Assembly (NCBI GenBank): GCA_037013495.1
Contig: CM072810.1
Location: forward strand, 106,898,398 to 106,962,397
DNA: 64,000 nucleotides
Direction of reading: 5' to 3'
Source: Hippophae tibetana
Lineage: Eukaryota; Streptophyta; Magnoliopsida; Rosales; Elaeagnaceae
In this document: positions 11,572 through 25,022 of the stretch, piece by piece
Position numbering within the stretch: position 1 is the stretch's first letter
Layout: every line of letters starts with the position of its first letter
Position numbers and translations under genes: made by a program
Notes under the pieces: generated by a model
Seen by the model: only the letters and a program-made list of their open reading frames with translations
Told to the model about the DNA's origin: nothing
Databases searched by the model: none

Positions 11572-14500
11572 TCATTGTCTGTACAAATTAATATTTTTTT
11601 ACTAGATGATTTTTTTTTTTTTACTTGAAAAATGTTGTTTTTATTATGGTTCGACTTAAAAGTCATATTAATAACAAATATCAAAAATGTTAAATACATA
11701 TATTTATAGTTATATTAAGTATGGTGTATGAATATAATTAATAAAAATGAGGATATAAGTAGTAATTTGTTTGTTAGATTTTTGGTGTATCAATTAATAC
11801 ATACATGAGCAGTACTAATTTTTTTATCGAATGATAATTTCTTTTTTACTTAAGAAAGATAACTGTCACGCTTTTAACATAACCCAATCCTTAGACTTTA
11901 AATGCAAGATACAATATAATTAATAAAAATGCAAATATACTTAGTAATTGGTTTGTTAGCATGTTTGTTGTATTACATACATGAGTACGTAGCAATAGTG
12001 TGTGGGATATTTTGTTAAATTTTAAAAAAAACACTTCGACAATTTTGTACCAGTTTATTTGTGACAAAAGTAGAAACTTGAATAATTAAAAAAAATTGAC
12101 ATCTAATTAATTTGCTGAGATTTTCTCACCTTATAAGAATTATTGTGTTACGTGGCTTGAATCTATAAAGGCTACAAATAAAAGAATATCGATATTAATT
12201 TGTCTAATATTATCTATTGTAAATAAAAAGATAATTATTCTTAGTAATTCTATATTTGGATAATGACTCAATTATAAATATGTATACAAATAATTTATTT
12301 ATTCATTTAAATATAAGAAGAAACAAAGGAGGGAATAAAGGAAGATAAGAGATTTAAAACTTTTATATGTATACATTCATATTGAAGTTGATTTTTATTA
12401 AGTCATGTTCTCTTAACACATATACTTGTAAATCATTAGAAAATCACATTAGAAGAGATGAAAGTAGTGGGTATATGTTCGCTTCTTTGCTTAACCAATT
12501 TTTGAGATAAAAGTTAAGATTATACGAGATTTGAGAAAAAGTGAATGGTGAGCTTGATAAGTTATGCCTACCTTTCCTAGTTATGATAATTTATTTAAAG
12601 GTTTTAATGTATATCATAATCTTAAAAACTAATATCAATTATTTAATATTTAAATATTAAATTCATTTACTATATAATCATTTAGAATATTAATAATCTT
12701 TCATAAATACACATTATGTTACTAATATTTATTTCAAATATAAATAATAAAGATATATCTAATTGTACGCTAATTATATCTTTTTTTTATTTTTTAATAT
12801 CATTGTGGATCAATCAAATGAGATCACGCGTACCAAATGATCTTCATATCCAACACTAGTCCCCTAGGTTGCTTGGGCCACTTTTGGTGGGATAGATAGT
12901 CTAACTATCTTGCTCTAGTATAATGGTTCAATGATAGTTGATTCTGGAGCATCTCAGTTGAGTTTTCACAACTAATACTTAAATATGATTCATTATCATC
13001 ATCTTAACATGTATGTTTCATCTTTATTTAGGATGAATGTGAAAATAAAAGACTATCTTTTTTTTCAATCACCTAGCCATCTTTTAATGTCTTTTAGATA
13101 CTTTTATTTGAGGGCTTAAATGACCCTATATAAGCAATTTTGTAGAATTGTATTTCTTTTATTTTTTAGGATTCTTATTTGTTAAAAATCACAAAAAATA
13201 AAATGAGTAGAAACCTTTTTGGCTAATTGACTTAGACAACACTTACACAAATGCAACATGTCTTTCATGGATAACTCATTTTGATTTCTCTATTGTGTAA
13301 ATGATTTTGCAATACAAACTTGTGCACAAATGTTTTTTTACTTGTAATGATTGATATTACAATGTACTTATTCACACATTCACTTAACACATATATATGT
13401 TATGTATGAACTTTATGATTTATCTTGAAAGACTCGCTTTAAATAATCTTGACTATAAAATTGTATTGAGATCTATTTCTTATATTCTAAAATTCTATTG
13501 TAGGGAGGCATCTAGTACTGAAAGGGATACTTACTATGGCTCAATTGTAGTTTTGCATGATAGTTGATATTTTTTTCTTTTGAATCTTTTATGACTAGTC
13601 ATAAATGAATTAATTGGCATATTAGTAGAATTCAAATCTATATAATTTTTAAATGAATGTCAATATGTTATAATATGAGCTACTGTATTGAGGTGCCTTG
13701 TCTATTTTTCTTGCATGTTTTTACAACTGATAATTAAAATTTGATCAAAAATAAATTTTCAATTGGTTGTGTGCTTGTTTGTTACTAAATAGGTTTATTA
13801 CTTTATGTATCTATTTATAAAAATAAGATAAAATTCAGTTTTTAATTTTTAATTTTTTAATTTTTTAATTAAAATTAATTACAATTTCTTCTTCTTCTTC
13901 TTCTTCTTATTTAATTGAATTTACACTTAGGGAGTCATTTTCCTCAATAGGAGTTCTTTTTTTCTATTTATATAGAGAAACATGACACTGGCTCACAACT
14001 ATCATTTCAAATAAATTCTAGAACGTTTGAATCTCAACTGATCTATCATGAACTCAATTGATCAAAATTTTAACGTTGATCGATCAATAACTTTGTTGAT
14101 TGATTGAAAAATTAAAATTTATATACTAGCTTCATTTCCGTTCTCTCTTGCCTGAGCTCTAACTCACAAACTTGCGTCTTACTCACATATTATAAGAAAA
14201 AAAAATTCTACATAAATGATATTGTGAAAAAAACACCTATATTTGTCACCAAAAAATTTTCCTCGATAAATATTTTCGTCGAGATGGTCATCCTAGTATC
14301 CGCATCGTATAAATTTTTTTTTCTCAATAAAGTCAATATTCATTGAAAAAGTATTTTTCCCAACAAAAAAATGTTGATGAAAGTATTTTTTTTTTGACGA
14401 AATAAATTGTAGGAAACTCCTTTTCCTTTACAAAGTTTGTTGGTGAAAACAGTTTTCTCCGATAAAAATTTGTTTAGAGAATCATTTTCATTTAAAATTT

Positions 14501-16259
14501 GTCAACAAAGTCTCTAATTTAAAAACAAATACAAAGATAAACTAAAAATTGGGATACATCTATGTAGTCACTATAATAAGTAGTATTAGAGCTACAGTTA
14601 AAAGTGAAAAAAACACCATAATACTAGATAAAATCAATCTCTTAAGACCTAAAAATGCTTGTAGTTGGAGACCAAAAATTTCAATTGCATATCCAATGTA
14701 ATATAGAGTAACCTTGCCACATGCTAGTTGCAAATGCATGCATCGAGAATACAAATGAAAAAATTTGAACGTCTAGTTAAATAATCGATGTCTTTCCACT
14801 TATGCTATCAGTTTTCAATTGTCTTGCATGGTATGAGAAAAATACTTGAAACTAAAAATTAGAAACTTTTGATTATCTATATACTTCATTTATTAAAGAA
14901 AAACCCATAAAATTATATATAATGCATATATATGCTACAATGGCATGTTTTAACAAATAAAAAATGTATAGAATAACATCTTAACATGGAAATCATGAAA
15001 ACAACTCACTCTAATACTTATACATTAGAAAAACATCAAAAAAAACATTAAACTATACTAAATCACATTCGTGGATTGACACGATTGTATTTAGCGTATA
15101 CAACAAGCTTTTAAAGAGTTTAAGTCTTGTAAATGTTTTCAATAATGATACTCACAAACATTAAACTAAATAAAATAATCTTTAAAATAAAACAAAAATA
15201 ACAAAGTAAAATAAAACGCAAAATATTTAATGGTTAAAATTTCATTTAAGTTTTATAATTAAAACCTTTAAGCATAAATTATTCTAATTTCTTAAAAATT
15301 CATGATTTATTACAATAATTAATCAAAAATCACTTTCATATTTTAATCAGAAATATTTCGCTTTCATTACACCTAATTTAAATGTTAGAAATCTGAATTT
15401 GCTTTGACTCTACTACTCAAAAATTTATAAGGATGATTTAAAATTTTATACATAATATACATATATTATTAGGTAAACTATTATATTCATTTAATATTAG
15501 TGGTTAATTATTACGGTAAAAACACATATTTTTAATTAAAATTAGGAAAATGATATTTATCATTACCATATAAAGTAATGATTGTATCATGATAAATTAT
15601 GATGAGATACATATTATTAAAATTCTTACTATATTTATTATTTAGTGTATGTTTTGACCAATTATAAGTTTACATGTCACTAGCCAATTCAATAGTGGTA
15701 TTACCATTACTCTTAAGATTATCCATTACTTTGTTGATGAATGTGTGATAGTGTAACTTATTGTTTAATGAATTTTTTTTAAAAAAAAACTTAATGTATA
15801 AGGAAAGAAAAGTGCATACAATGTTGGAACTTTGTTTTTAAAACGAAATCCGAATATTGAACTTTAGTTAAAGAATAGTACATATCCTTTTCTTTCTTTT
15901 TTTACTTGTTTTCTTCTAGCAGGTTTCGGCCTTTTATTGTTAGAACTATTATTCATATTTATAAAGCATGTTCATTATTAATCAAAATGGAAAGAAAGAA
16001 AAAGAGATAAAGAAAAAGTAATTAATAAAGGGAGTAGTCAGACGAAAACATCATAATGTGCAAACAAACATAAATCTCTTTCTTCGTCGTGGAGAAGATA
16101 TTGAGCACAAAGAGTTTGGTGGAAAAATAAGTGAAATAATAAATGCTTTTTGAAAAAAATAATATAAATTAAATGTTAATCATGTCCTACTTATGTATTG
16201 TTTACATCCTATAATTAACATATTAATCACAAGGAATGATCTCACATCTAAAATTAATG
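11572..16259. other. AT-rich intergenic DNA, no recognised gene
   Basis: No frame here carries a domain I recognise. About 14,200-14,550 contains dispersed motifs such as TCGTCGAGATGG and GACGAAATAAATTG reminiscent of subterminal repeats of DNA transposons, but no paired terminal repeats could be defined. The 64-codon minus-strand frame at 14,560-14,754 is unremarkable. Confidence 0.5.
13887..13908. repeat. CTT/TTC trinucleotide microsatellite
   Basis: An uninterrupted run of about seven CTT units within AT-rich DNA. Confidence 0.85.
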
Positions 16260-16860
16260 TTTTATAAATTTTTATTAATCACAGTGGACAGCGTCCACCG
16301 TATCTCGAATTTTTTATTTCAATTTACGCATATCATGTATCATTATATGATTAGCTGAAAGAAATAACGAGACATGTGGCAGATTTGCATTTGCTGTGAA
16401 GAGTCACACGAGGATCGTGTCGTACGGGAGAAGTACCATTGAGGACACGTGGGGCACGTAAAAGATGCTAGAAATGCACGTCGTTTTGTGCTTTTATTTT
16501 AACCAACACATGCTACGTGTCAGCTCTTGATTTGTTGAAAGAATATTGTAGATACGTGGCATTTTTTATTCGTTAAACTATCAGGGCGTACGATGTGTCT
16601 CTGGATTGCGTCCCACTGAACCATTTGTTTTGACAAACACATGGGTCCCACCCTACATACCCATATGGACCGCACACGGTGCATCGAGCAGTATGTGATC
16701 CAGAAAACCAGGCCAATTCACTTTTGTCGTGTTTGTAATACATGGTCGGATCCTCATCGTTGATTTTCTGATATGATGATGCGTGTCGCGCGTGTAATGT
16801 AGCTGCGCGTGGTCTTATTTCCTGCGCAGAAAAATAAATTTTCCTTAATTGCATTTTAGT
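16260..16860. promoter_or_regulatory. ACGTG-rich, higher-GC patch (possible promoter or transposon end)
   Basis: This 600-bp patch is noticeably less AT-rich than its surroundings. It holds several ACGT cores: a CACGTG G-box at 16,446-16,451, GCACGTA near 16,454, GCACGTC near 16,476, TACGTGTCAG near 16,514 and TACGTGGC near 16,553, plus CGCGTG-type motifs near 16,780-16,810. These are known binding cores for plant bZIP/bHLH and CAMTA factors. The overlapping minus-strand 93-codon frame (16,573-16,854) has CxxC pairs but matches nothing I know. No convincing gene start lies on either side, so this may be an orphan promoter, gene debris or a transposable element. Confidence 0.3.
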
Positions 16861-19160
16861 CCTCTAATTTAATTTAAATTATCTTTTAAACTTTTTTTAA
16901 TTACAATTAAGCATTTTTCTAATTTAAATTAACTTTTAAAATTTTGTTAATTACAATTAAACACTCTTTTAATTTAAATTATATTTTCAGACATTTATTA
17001 TCTATAATTAAGTCATTTTTTCTATTCAAATTCTTTAATTTTCTAAAAAATATATTCCTTAAAAAACTAACAATAAATATTCATTTATTCCATTAAAATT
17101 ATTAGAAATGTTAAGAACATAACAATTATAATTAATAAAATGGACGAAAATAACTGTATGAAATACAATTATTGCTCATTTTCACATCTTTTAAGTAAAG
17201 TCAATGAAATATTCAATTATTGAATATTTATACTTTAAGTATATCTATCTCAATACTATCATATATAGAATTGTATCCATGCTTTCACAAGCTAACACAT
17301 ATCACAATGCTTATAATTATTTGTGATGTTAAGTTAATGTTACTTGATCGATTGAATATAGGTCTCGATTGATCGATCAAAATTGATCAAGTTTCCTCAT
17401 ATTGAAACTTTTTCCTAACTTATCAATGCTAGATTAATCAAGTAAGGACTCGATCTATAGATCTCAGAATTTTCAAATTTAAAATCTTTACTTTAGCTGA
17501 TACCAATCGGTGAATTTACTATATACCCCTTTCTTAAATGAGTATTTCAAAACATTTTCAATAAATGTGTCTTTTTACAATAATCTAAGTTTGGGATAAA
17601 AAAAATTCCTATAATTACAAACCTATTGCTCATTGTTTTACCACTCACATACATCGTATTAATTTGCCAAAAGTTGTCATATTCTTCTTTGTGCTTTACC
17701 GTTTGTTCTCTACTATTATTGGCTTCATATCTTGGTAATATCTATTGTCTTTATGAAATTTTGGTAATATGTGAATGTTACTTGATTAATCATTGCCTAG
17801 CCATGCCATTTTGGTATTTGCTCTAGGATTCTTAGTTTCGTATTTTGTTGGTATCTTTTGAATTATGATTAGAATTTATTCATTATTAAAATCCATCAAA
17901 ATAACATAGGAACACTTATGTTTATATACTATCTTTTTTTACAAATTATTCTATAAATGTATCTAATTAGTTAGGAGCCAATCAAAACTTTGATAAAAAT
18001 TCATTTTCATACTAATGATGGAGATAGAAAAAATTAGTAGGGGCTCATACGTAAAGTATATGGGGGCATCATCTATGTAAAGATAATATAAGATCGAGTT
18101 TGTATTTGAACATTAAATTTTCATAATTGATAAATTAGGTAGTCAAATAAATCGGTGATTTTTTTCTTAAGTCATTGTTGTGACTTAGGTTGTTTTTACT
18201 TAATAATCTCTTGTGCCACTTTTAATTGTCACTCTTATTATTAATTCATTACTGCATGTCTAGCTATTGAGATTACGTTTCAAATTTAGAATTATTAATT
18301 TTTAAAAATAACATATTCATTCCCTCTAGAATTATTTGATCTAATTAAAAACTTTTAAAGTGGATCAATTCAAAACTATGATATTAAAGTTCTCATTTAC
18401 CCTAAACTATCAAACATGTACACACTTCACCATTTAAAATAAGTAGAAGCAAATAGACCATAAGTACAACATACTTAGCTTACATTAGAATTGTCAAATA
18501 AGTTGAATTGACTCATTTTACTTAAGTTCAATTTACTTTATTTGAATTATAACTCAATTCAACTTATTAAATTTACGGTAGCCTAAGTTCAACTTACCTC
18601 TCTTTTAAATAAGTTAGGTTAAATAGCTCATATAATAACTCACTTATTTTTTTTAAAAATAAAATAAAATAATAATAATTTTATTTTAAAACTAAAAAAT
18701 ATATAAATATTATATTTTTGTGGGATCTTATTCTTTTTTTGTCATATTTTATAAAAAAAATGTTGGATATACAACCTAAATGTTTTTCCATCACGACTTA
18801 CCCGACTTTTTTAATGTTATATTAAAATATTAATTAATTTTGAAAAAATAAAAGAGAATAAATATTATAAAAATATTAATCAGTTAGGATAAAGTCTAGA
18901 TTAGTCACGATAGATATGAAAATATTTTGTTTTTAGAAAATAAACAAACAAATAATGATACATTATTTATTGTTTTTAAAGTATAAGATGACGTGTCAAT
19001 AAAATTTCATTTTATGTAACTTTTTCTTTAAAAATATAAATATCATGTGTGGAGAGAAAAAAAAATGATTATTGAGTAATAAGAATAACACATTCACAGT
19101 GGATAAGAATGACATTATTGCCCCACATACCCTTTTCTTCCTTCTAACTAAACACACCCT
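16861..19160. other. AT-rich intergenic DNA, no recognised gene
   Basis: Only short AT-biased frames are present. About 18,470-18,660 is rich in repeated AAGTT/AACTTA words on both strands and resembles the interior of MITE-like elements seen elsewhere in the window, but no boundaries were found. Confidence 0.5.
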
Positions 19161-19165
19161 ATGTG

Positions 19166-19175
19166 TATATATAAG
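19166..19175 (+). promoter_or_regulatory. TATA box upstream of small ORF
   Basis: TATATATAAG lies 61 bp before the ATG at 19,236, which would give a leader of about 30-35 nt. It supports, but does not prove, transcription of the downstream small frame. Confidence 0.4.
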
Positions 19176-19235
19176 TTACGAAAGAAGCTTGTCATTTAGC
19201 TAGTTTATTTCAAATTCTCTATACAGACAGGAACA

Positions 19236-19340
19236 ATGATATTTGTTCTTTTGAAGGTTGTGGGTATTGTTATTGGGATTATTCTCAAGCTCGTTGCTTT
19301 ATATTACATATGGTGGTTAATCAAACCAATGAAAAGATGA
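19236..19340 (+). CDS. Candidate 34-residue single-pass membrane peptide
   Basis: ATG to TGA, 35 codons. The peptide begins MIFVLLKVVGIVIGII and ends YYIWWLIKPMKR. Almost the whole length is a hydrophobic helix with one central lysine, an aromatic belt (YYIWW) and a basic tail (K-P-M-K-R), the classic shape of a single membrane-spanning miniprotein with positive charge on one side. A TATA box sits 61 bp upstream and this is the first ATG after it. I do not recognise a family. The composition is less A/T-biased than neighbouring frames (many GTT/GGG/CTC codons). It could be a chance frame in a transcript leader, but promoter spacing and peptide architecture make it worth annotating. Confidence 0.4.
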   Translation: MIFVLLKVVGIVIGIILKLVALYYIWWLIKPMKR

Positions 19341-19349
19341 AGACGGAAG

Positions 19350-19769
19350 ATGAAGATAAAATTATATGGTAGCATGCGTACTGAGATAAGATATTCCGAT
19401 GATTTATCGTGTGGTTATTCGAACTGGATCTTTATTCGAACTGGATCTTTAAGTTTGGTGTTCCGCTTATTATGTTTTTACTGTGGCTTATATATATATA
19501 TTAGTGATTATGCGTGTATTTATTTAAGAGTATTAACTAATGCAAGTATTGTAACCTGGCTCATATATATGAATATATGGTTGAACTGGGAAAAGAAATT
19601 AGTTTCGTTCTGGTTTATATACATAATCATCTCAAGACATCTAAAAATAATACTTTTAACTTTTGATGTGATAGTTTTTTTTATAATAAGAGATAAAAGG
19701 GATAATATTTTTGTAGTTACAAGTTTATATTATTTTAGTTGTTTTAAGGTTTTTTTCTTCATGGTGTGA
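19350..19769 (+). CDS. Hypothetical 139-codon frame, doubtful
   Basis: Begins with ATG 10 bp after the stop of the small membrane-peptide frame, so it would share the same transcript. Composition is AT-driven and rich in I, F, Y and L, with no motif I recognise. An exact 17-bp tandem duplication (TTATTCGAACTGGATCT) at about 19,416-19,449 lies inside it. More likely 3' untranslated sequence than protein-coding. Confidence 0.15.
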   Translation: MKIKLYGSMRTEIRYSDDLSCGYSNWIFIRTGSLSLVFRLLCFYCGLYIYISDYACIYLRVLTNASIVTWLIYMNIWLNWEKKLVSFWFIYIIISRHLKIILLTFDVIVFFIIRDKRDNIFVVTSLYYFSCFKVFFFMV

Positions 19770-20300
19770 TTTGATTGTTTGAGAAACTACAGAAGAAGAT
19801 CCACAGGTGTTGCTGGGTCATGAGCCCTTAGGGCTCGCCGAAAGGGAAAAGATACTGATAGCTAGCGTTAATTTGCAAAAGCTTTCTTCTTCATAGCCAT
19901 TTTGTCTGTTCTTCTACCTCTCCAGTAGGTTCTATATCGTACCTCAAGCTCTTAATTTCTAGGAAAATATCAGGCTTCATGTCTTATCCATATGGTTCAT
20001 AATCGTTTGTTTTGGTGTCCCATTACTTTGAGTTCAGTGACATCTTTGGTCCTCTTCAACATCCATTTCCATCTGCTGCCTTGCTAAGAAAGATGTAATA
20101 CAGCGGGAGGCAAACACAAAATTGATAATTGACATTGGAAATTTCCTTCAGTAAAAGCAAATCTCTCTGGGTATAACAATTGGGGCTCCCTTTGGATTAT
20201 ACAAGTCTACCGACTTGCTTGATCATGGCTCTGTAAAGGAATAATTGATCTTCAACATTAGACCACTGGTAATTAATGAGCCATTTTAATTAAATCAAGG
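19770..20300. other. Unassigned patch of balanced base composition
   Basis: From about 19,790 to 20,290 the sequence is clearly less AT-rich, with words such as GAGCCCTTAGGGCTCGCC near 19,823. The plus-strand frame there reads LLGHEPLGLAERE and then hits stops. It may be the 3' part of the transcript starting near 19,200, a gene remnant or a non-coding RNA. No identity can be given. Confidence 0.25.
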
Positions 20301-22440
20301 CTTGATGGTTGATTTTTGTAAATTAAGTGGTATTTGTGTAGTGATCAGTAGGGTTGTTATGGTTCAATTAATCCGGTTTAATTTTTTTTTTATAAAGATT
20401 GTAAAATAATACCGAACCATTTAGATAGCAACAACAGACCAAACCGGTTAAAATTCTATAATCTGATCTAATTTCGACTTCAAACCATTTATATATAATT
20501 TGTGTTAAATACATAATAGATGAAAATATAAATATAAATATAAATAGGAATATCAAGAGTTAAATTTTATAAAATATATCGATGGATGTTTAAAAAATTA
20601 TAAAATTCAATAAATTTATAACTATTTTTTAAAATTTTGTGTAACATTTTAAAATTACAAAAAACATATAATATTAAAATAATTAAATTAACTTTATCTA
20701 AACGTTATATATTTGGCTCAAATATGTCATAAGATGTACATATCTAATGTTAGCCTATTATGATTAATATGATTTTATGCATTAAGAAAAAATTATTATT
20801 TTTAATTTCATGATATCTATATAAATTGTATTAGGATTAATGAAAATTTAAATAATACAAATAAAAAATTATTTTATAAATAAGAATTATGAAGATCAAA
20901 AAGGGGAAAAAATAACATGAAATGAGAAAGATAATTGAAAAAATATTTAATTTATTATCTATAAATAAATTAAAGATTGATGAAGTATAACTTATAATGA
21001 AATATTTATTATTCAATAAAATTTAAAAATTTATAAAAAAAAAACTAAAATTGATTACTTTTAAGTAAATAGGATGAAGTTCATGATGATCTCGATATTT
21101 AGGTAAAATATATTGTTTAATCAATTAGCTATATAAGACAAGTTAATTAGTATATCTTTAATTTGACAAAATTAAAAAAAAATTAAAGTTAGATATTTTT
21201 TGACATTTTCAAAATTTTCATCAAAAAACCTTACGAAAAAAACTTCAGAAAATATTGGGAAGTTTCAACATTTTTTTATATTTTTTCAAAAACATTAAAA
21301 AATTTACGAAAATTGTAGAATATATTTTATATGAGGCTAGGCGGGACTATAGCCCCCTAGTTTCGGTAAAAAAAAATTATAATTTAATTATATATTTTTA
21401 ACATTAAATAAATATTTTATTTGTAATAATATATTATGTTTAATTTTATGTGTGTATATTTTAGTATATGTATCAATAATATTTAAATAAAAGTGAGATA
21501 AATTGAATCTGGTTAAGTTATTTATACATATAAAATTATAAGAGTAAATGTTATATAAAAATATTTAAGTCAAATAATATAATATAAAAATATTTTATAT
21601 ATTTAACTTTAATTCATGATAACAAAATAATGGTGTCAAACATTATAAAAATTAAAATTAAAAAAACGAGCATGAGGATAAACCTAAAAGTAAAACTTAT
21701 TTATTCACATCTTTAAAGTTTCACATATTTTATTTAATTTTAAATTTTATTATCTTTTATATTATATTATTTCATATTTTATTTTTTAATATAAAAAAAT
21801 TAATATTTTTTTAATAATTTTTCTTTCATTTTTATCGTTTGGTTTATTTCGTTGTTTCAATAAAACAAATGCATCAAGCGTAGACAACAAAATAATTATA
21901 TTGATTAGCCTTTTATTTTTAATAATATATTTTTAAATATATTCTCATAGTTAAAATATTAAATCAAATATTATACTTTATATTTTAATATATTTCTTTT
22001 AGTTTTAAATTTTAATACTTATATGTGTATGGTATTAATATTTATTAAATTATTAAATTATATTTTTATTTATGTTAGATAATTTTGTTATAAAGGATAA
22101 TACTTTAACTATTTATCTATCTTCTAACATAATATAGAGTTTTGTCTTTATTCAAGAAGAATTCACCCTAATTCTTATCATTTTATTATATTTATATTAT
22201 AATATATTTTTTAATTTTTAAATGTTTAAATGTATTAATTCTCTATTTTGTATAAAAATCACATCAATTCTCCTTAAAATATTTTACTAACTCCGCCACT
22301 GATATTCATCATATTATTACCTTCGCTTTTATGAAATTTTGATAATATAGGGATACATGGGGATATTTTCATCTAGGATAAATGATACATCAAACTCATG
22401 TTGCAACGCGAATGGAACATATAAGGAACTTAACTTACTT
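20301..22440. other. Extremely AT-rich intergenic DNA
   Basis: No gene was recognised. About 20,355-20,480 contains AATCCGGTTTAA and ACCAAACCGGTTAAA words on both strands, resembling the interior of hAT-like MITEs, without definable ends. Confidence 0.45.
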
Positions 22441-22459
22441 GTAGAAGGCTTTACTCACT

Positions 22460-23770
22460 TTTTTTTATGGTTTTTTTTAAATAAATAAATAAATAAGTAT
22501 ATTTTTTATTTATATACATAAATAAACATTAAAATATCTATAAAATAAATATATTTTTATTTAAACATATAAATAAATATTAAAATATCCTTAAAATAAA
22601 TACATTTGTTATTTATACATAAATAAATATCAAAATATTCTTAAAATAAATATATTTTTTATAATTATAAATAAAAAGATGAAATAACCAATTAACCTTA
22701 GTTATTTTCGGGTTCTGTTATTTCATCATTTTTTACACACAAATAAATACATTAGTTATGCATGTAAAAACTTCTATGACTTTTTATTCCTTATCCGGTG
22801 GTTGTTTTTATCTTTTTATCTATTTTGCTTTTCTTTCCTTTCTTTTTTTCGTTCTTTTTTTTCCTGCTTCCTTTCTATATATATTTTCTTTTGTTTTTTC
22901 TTAAAGTTTAAGTTTACTTTTTTTTTTCCTCTTATATACTAATTAATAAATATCAAAATATTTTTAATAAATATTAACCTTATAATTTATATTTGATAAT
23001 TTCATTTGTATTGAATTTACATTATGAATCTTAAATGCAAATTATATCCAATATCAATAAAATAGTTAATTAATATACATTACATAGAAGTAAAAAAAAA
23101 CAATATCCATAAAAATGTTTATTAAATTCGACTAAGTTTTGTATATATGTGTCATAATATACACATAAATAAATATTAAAATATCTTTAAAATATTTATG
23201 CATACAAATAAATATCAAAATATTTTTAAAATAAATAAAAAAATTATATTTTTATAAATAAATATTAAAATAATCTTAAAATAAATATACTTTTATATTA
23301 AGCGAGAATAACCAATAAACATCGGTTATTTTGTCATTTCATTGTTCTATAACTTTTTTTATACGTAAATAAATATCAAAATATCTCTAAAATAAATAGA
23401 TTGGTTATATAAAAACCACTATGGCTTTTTAGTCGGTCTCTGCTTCTCTTCTTTTGACTTCTTTCTTTCCTTTCTTTCATTCTTTCTTTATTTTCTTCTT
23501 TTTTCTTTCCTTTCTTACGCATATATCTTCTTTTAGTTTTTTAAGCTTTAAGTTTACTTTTTTTTTCCTCTTCTATACTAACAAATATCAAAATATTTTA
23601 AATAAAATAATTATGTAATTAATATTTGATAGTTTTATTTATATTAACTTTACGTTATGAATCCTGAATACTAATTATATCTAATATTAATTAAAAAATA
23701 ATCAATTTATTCATATTATTTAGAAGTAAAAAATACTTATTAAATTCGATCAAAGTTTTGTTCATCGTGT
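22460..23770 (+). repeat. Tandem duplication of an approximately 640-bp AT-rich unit
   Basis: Two adjacent blocks share an ordered series of landmarks: ATAAATATCAAAATAT repeats, a GGTTATTTT/GGTTCTGTTATTTC segment, a pyrimidine-rich CTTTCCTTTCTTT tract, AAGTTTACTTTTTTTTTCC (about 22,910 and 23,551), and GAAGTAAAAAA (about 23,088 and 23,723). The offset is about 635-640 bp throughout. The copies differ at many positions, so the duplication is old. Within each block, 70-90-bp subrepeats built on AAATAAATATCAAAATAT are also visible. Confidence 0.7.
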
Positions 23771-24576
23771 CAAGTTCATATGTTTGTTAATGTTATACTG
23801 ATTTATTTGTTAAATGAAATATCACTCATATTTAAATTGTATGACACCAATACAAAGTATCACATCTATTACTCCTTATAATATAATTATTATTGTGTAT
23901 ATATTTTTTATTAAAGTATTAAATAATATAATGATTTATTAATAAAATAATTATTGTTGTATTTACTCTATATTAAAATAATAAATTAATTAACTATTTA
24001 TTTTAAAGAGTATTTTTTTCATACCTTTATATAAATAAAATAAAATTAATTTTTTACACAACCTAAAAAAAGTATTATTTAAAGACTTTTTTAAATTTTA
24101 TTTTTTTAAAATAGGGAATTTTAAAATAGTATTTATTAATGTTACAATATATTTATTAAATTTAAATTACCGCCTAAATGCCACATATATAGCAAAGTAG
24201 TACGAAGAAGACCCTTCTCTTTAGTTTAAGAGAGAGAAATAGAAAATATCATTGGAAAGTTCATCTAAGGTTTCACATGCAACCTTTTAAGCTTTCTTTA
24301 TCTTTAACCGGTCTCATTTCATCTGGATTTTTCATTTATTTGAACTAGTGCACTCTTTAATCATTTGTTCATCTTCCTAATGTCAAGTGAATGTTCTTGA
24401 TTCGTCTTGAAAAGGGTGATGTTTCATGCAATTACACTAGAATTTTTTCCAAATGAGATAGAAAATAGAGATATAATTTAATCTTTCACATCACAACTTA
24501 AGTTGCTAAACTATGCCAAAAACTTGAATCGCCTAATTATGAAAGTTGTATATTATTTTTCCTTTATTTACAATAA
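23771..24576. other. AT-rich intergenic DNA, no recognised gene
   Basis: No frames of note and no repeat boundaries recognised. It includes a purine-rich stretch at about 24,205-24,250. Confidence 0.5.
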
Positions 24577-25022
24577 GGGTGTCCAAAAATCGAACTGAAT
24601 AAAATTAAACAGAAAATCGAATCAGATTGAACCGTCTAAACAGTTTTATAAATCAAACAGTCTTATCCAATTTATATTAACTAAAATCATTTTCAAATAA
24701 TATGATCCAATTTATATTAACTAAAATCGTTTTCAAATAATCTGATCCAATTATATTAAATTTTAAGTTTCTCAGACCGAATTAGACCAATTTTAATAAT
24801 ATGTTAAATTTTTCATATCACTTCTCACAAACCGTCGATTAAATTTATCATATTTTAATAAAAAATATATCATTATATTTATCATATTTATGTATTATTA
24901 ACTGAATCAATCCGTTGAAAATCGTTAACCAAACTGTTCAGTTACAATATTTTTAATAACCAAACGATTCGATCTGATTAATTTTTTTACTTAAAATCGA
25001 ACCTGACCATAAACACCCCTAC
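24577..25022. mobile_element. hAT-like MITE with internal 40-bp tandem duplication
   Basis: The left end reads AAGGGTGTCCAAAAATCGAA and the right end, inverted, reads AGGGGTGTTTATGGTC, similar to imperfect inverted termini of plant hAT-derived miniature elements. The interior is rich in CGAAC/AACCG words typical of this class. A unit around TCCAATTTATATTAACTAAA is duplicated in tandem at about 24,665-24,745. No clear 8-bp target duplication was found, so the exact ends are uncertain. Confidence 0.4.

Noticed and set aside
16573-16854. 93-codon minus-strand frame with CxxC pairs
   Set aside because: No recognisable domain, no promoter arrangement on that strand, and the open frame is explained by local GC content.
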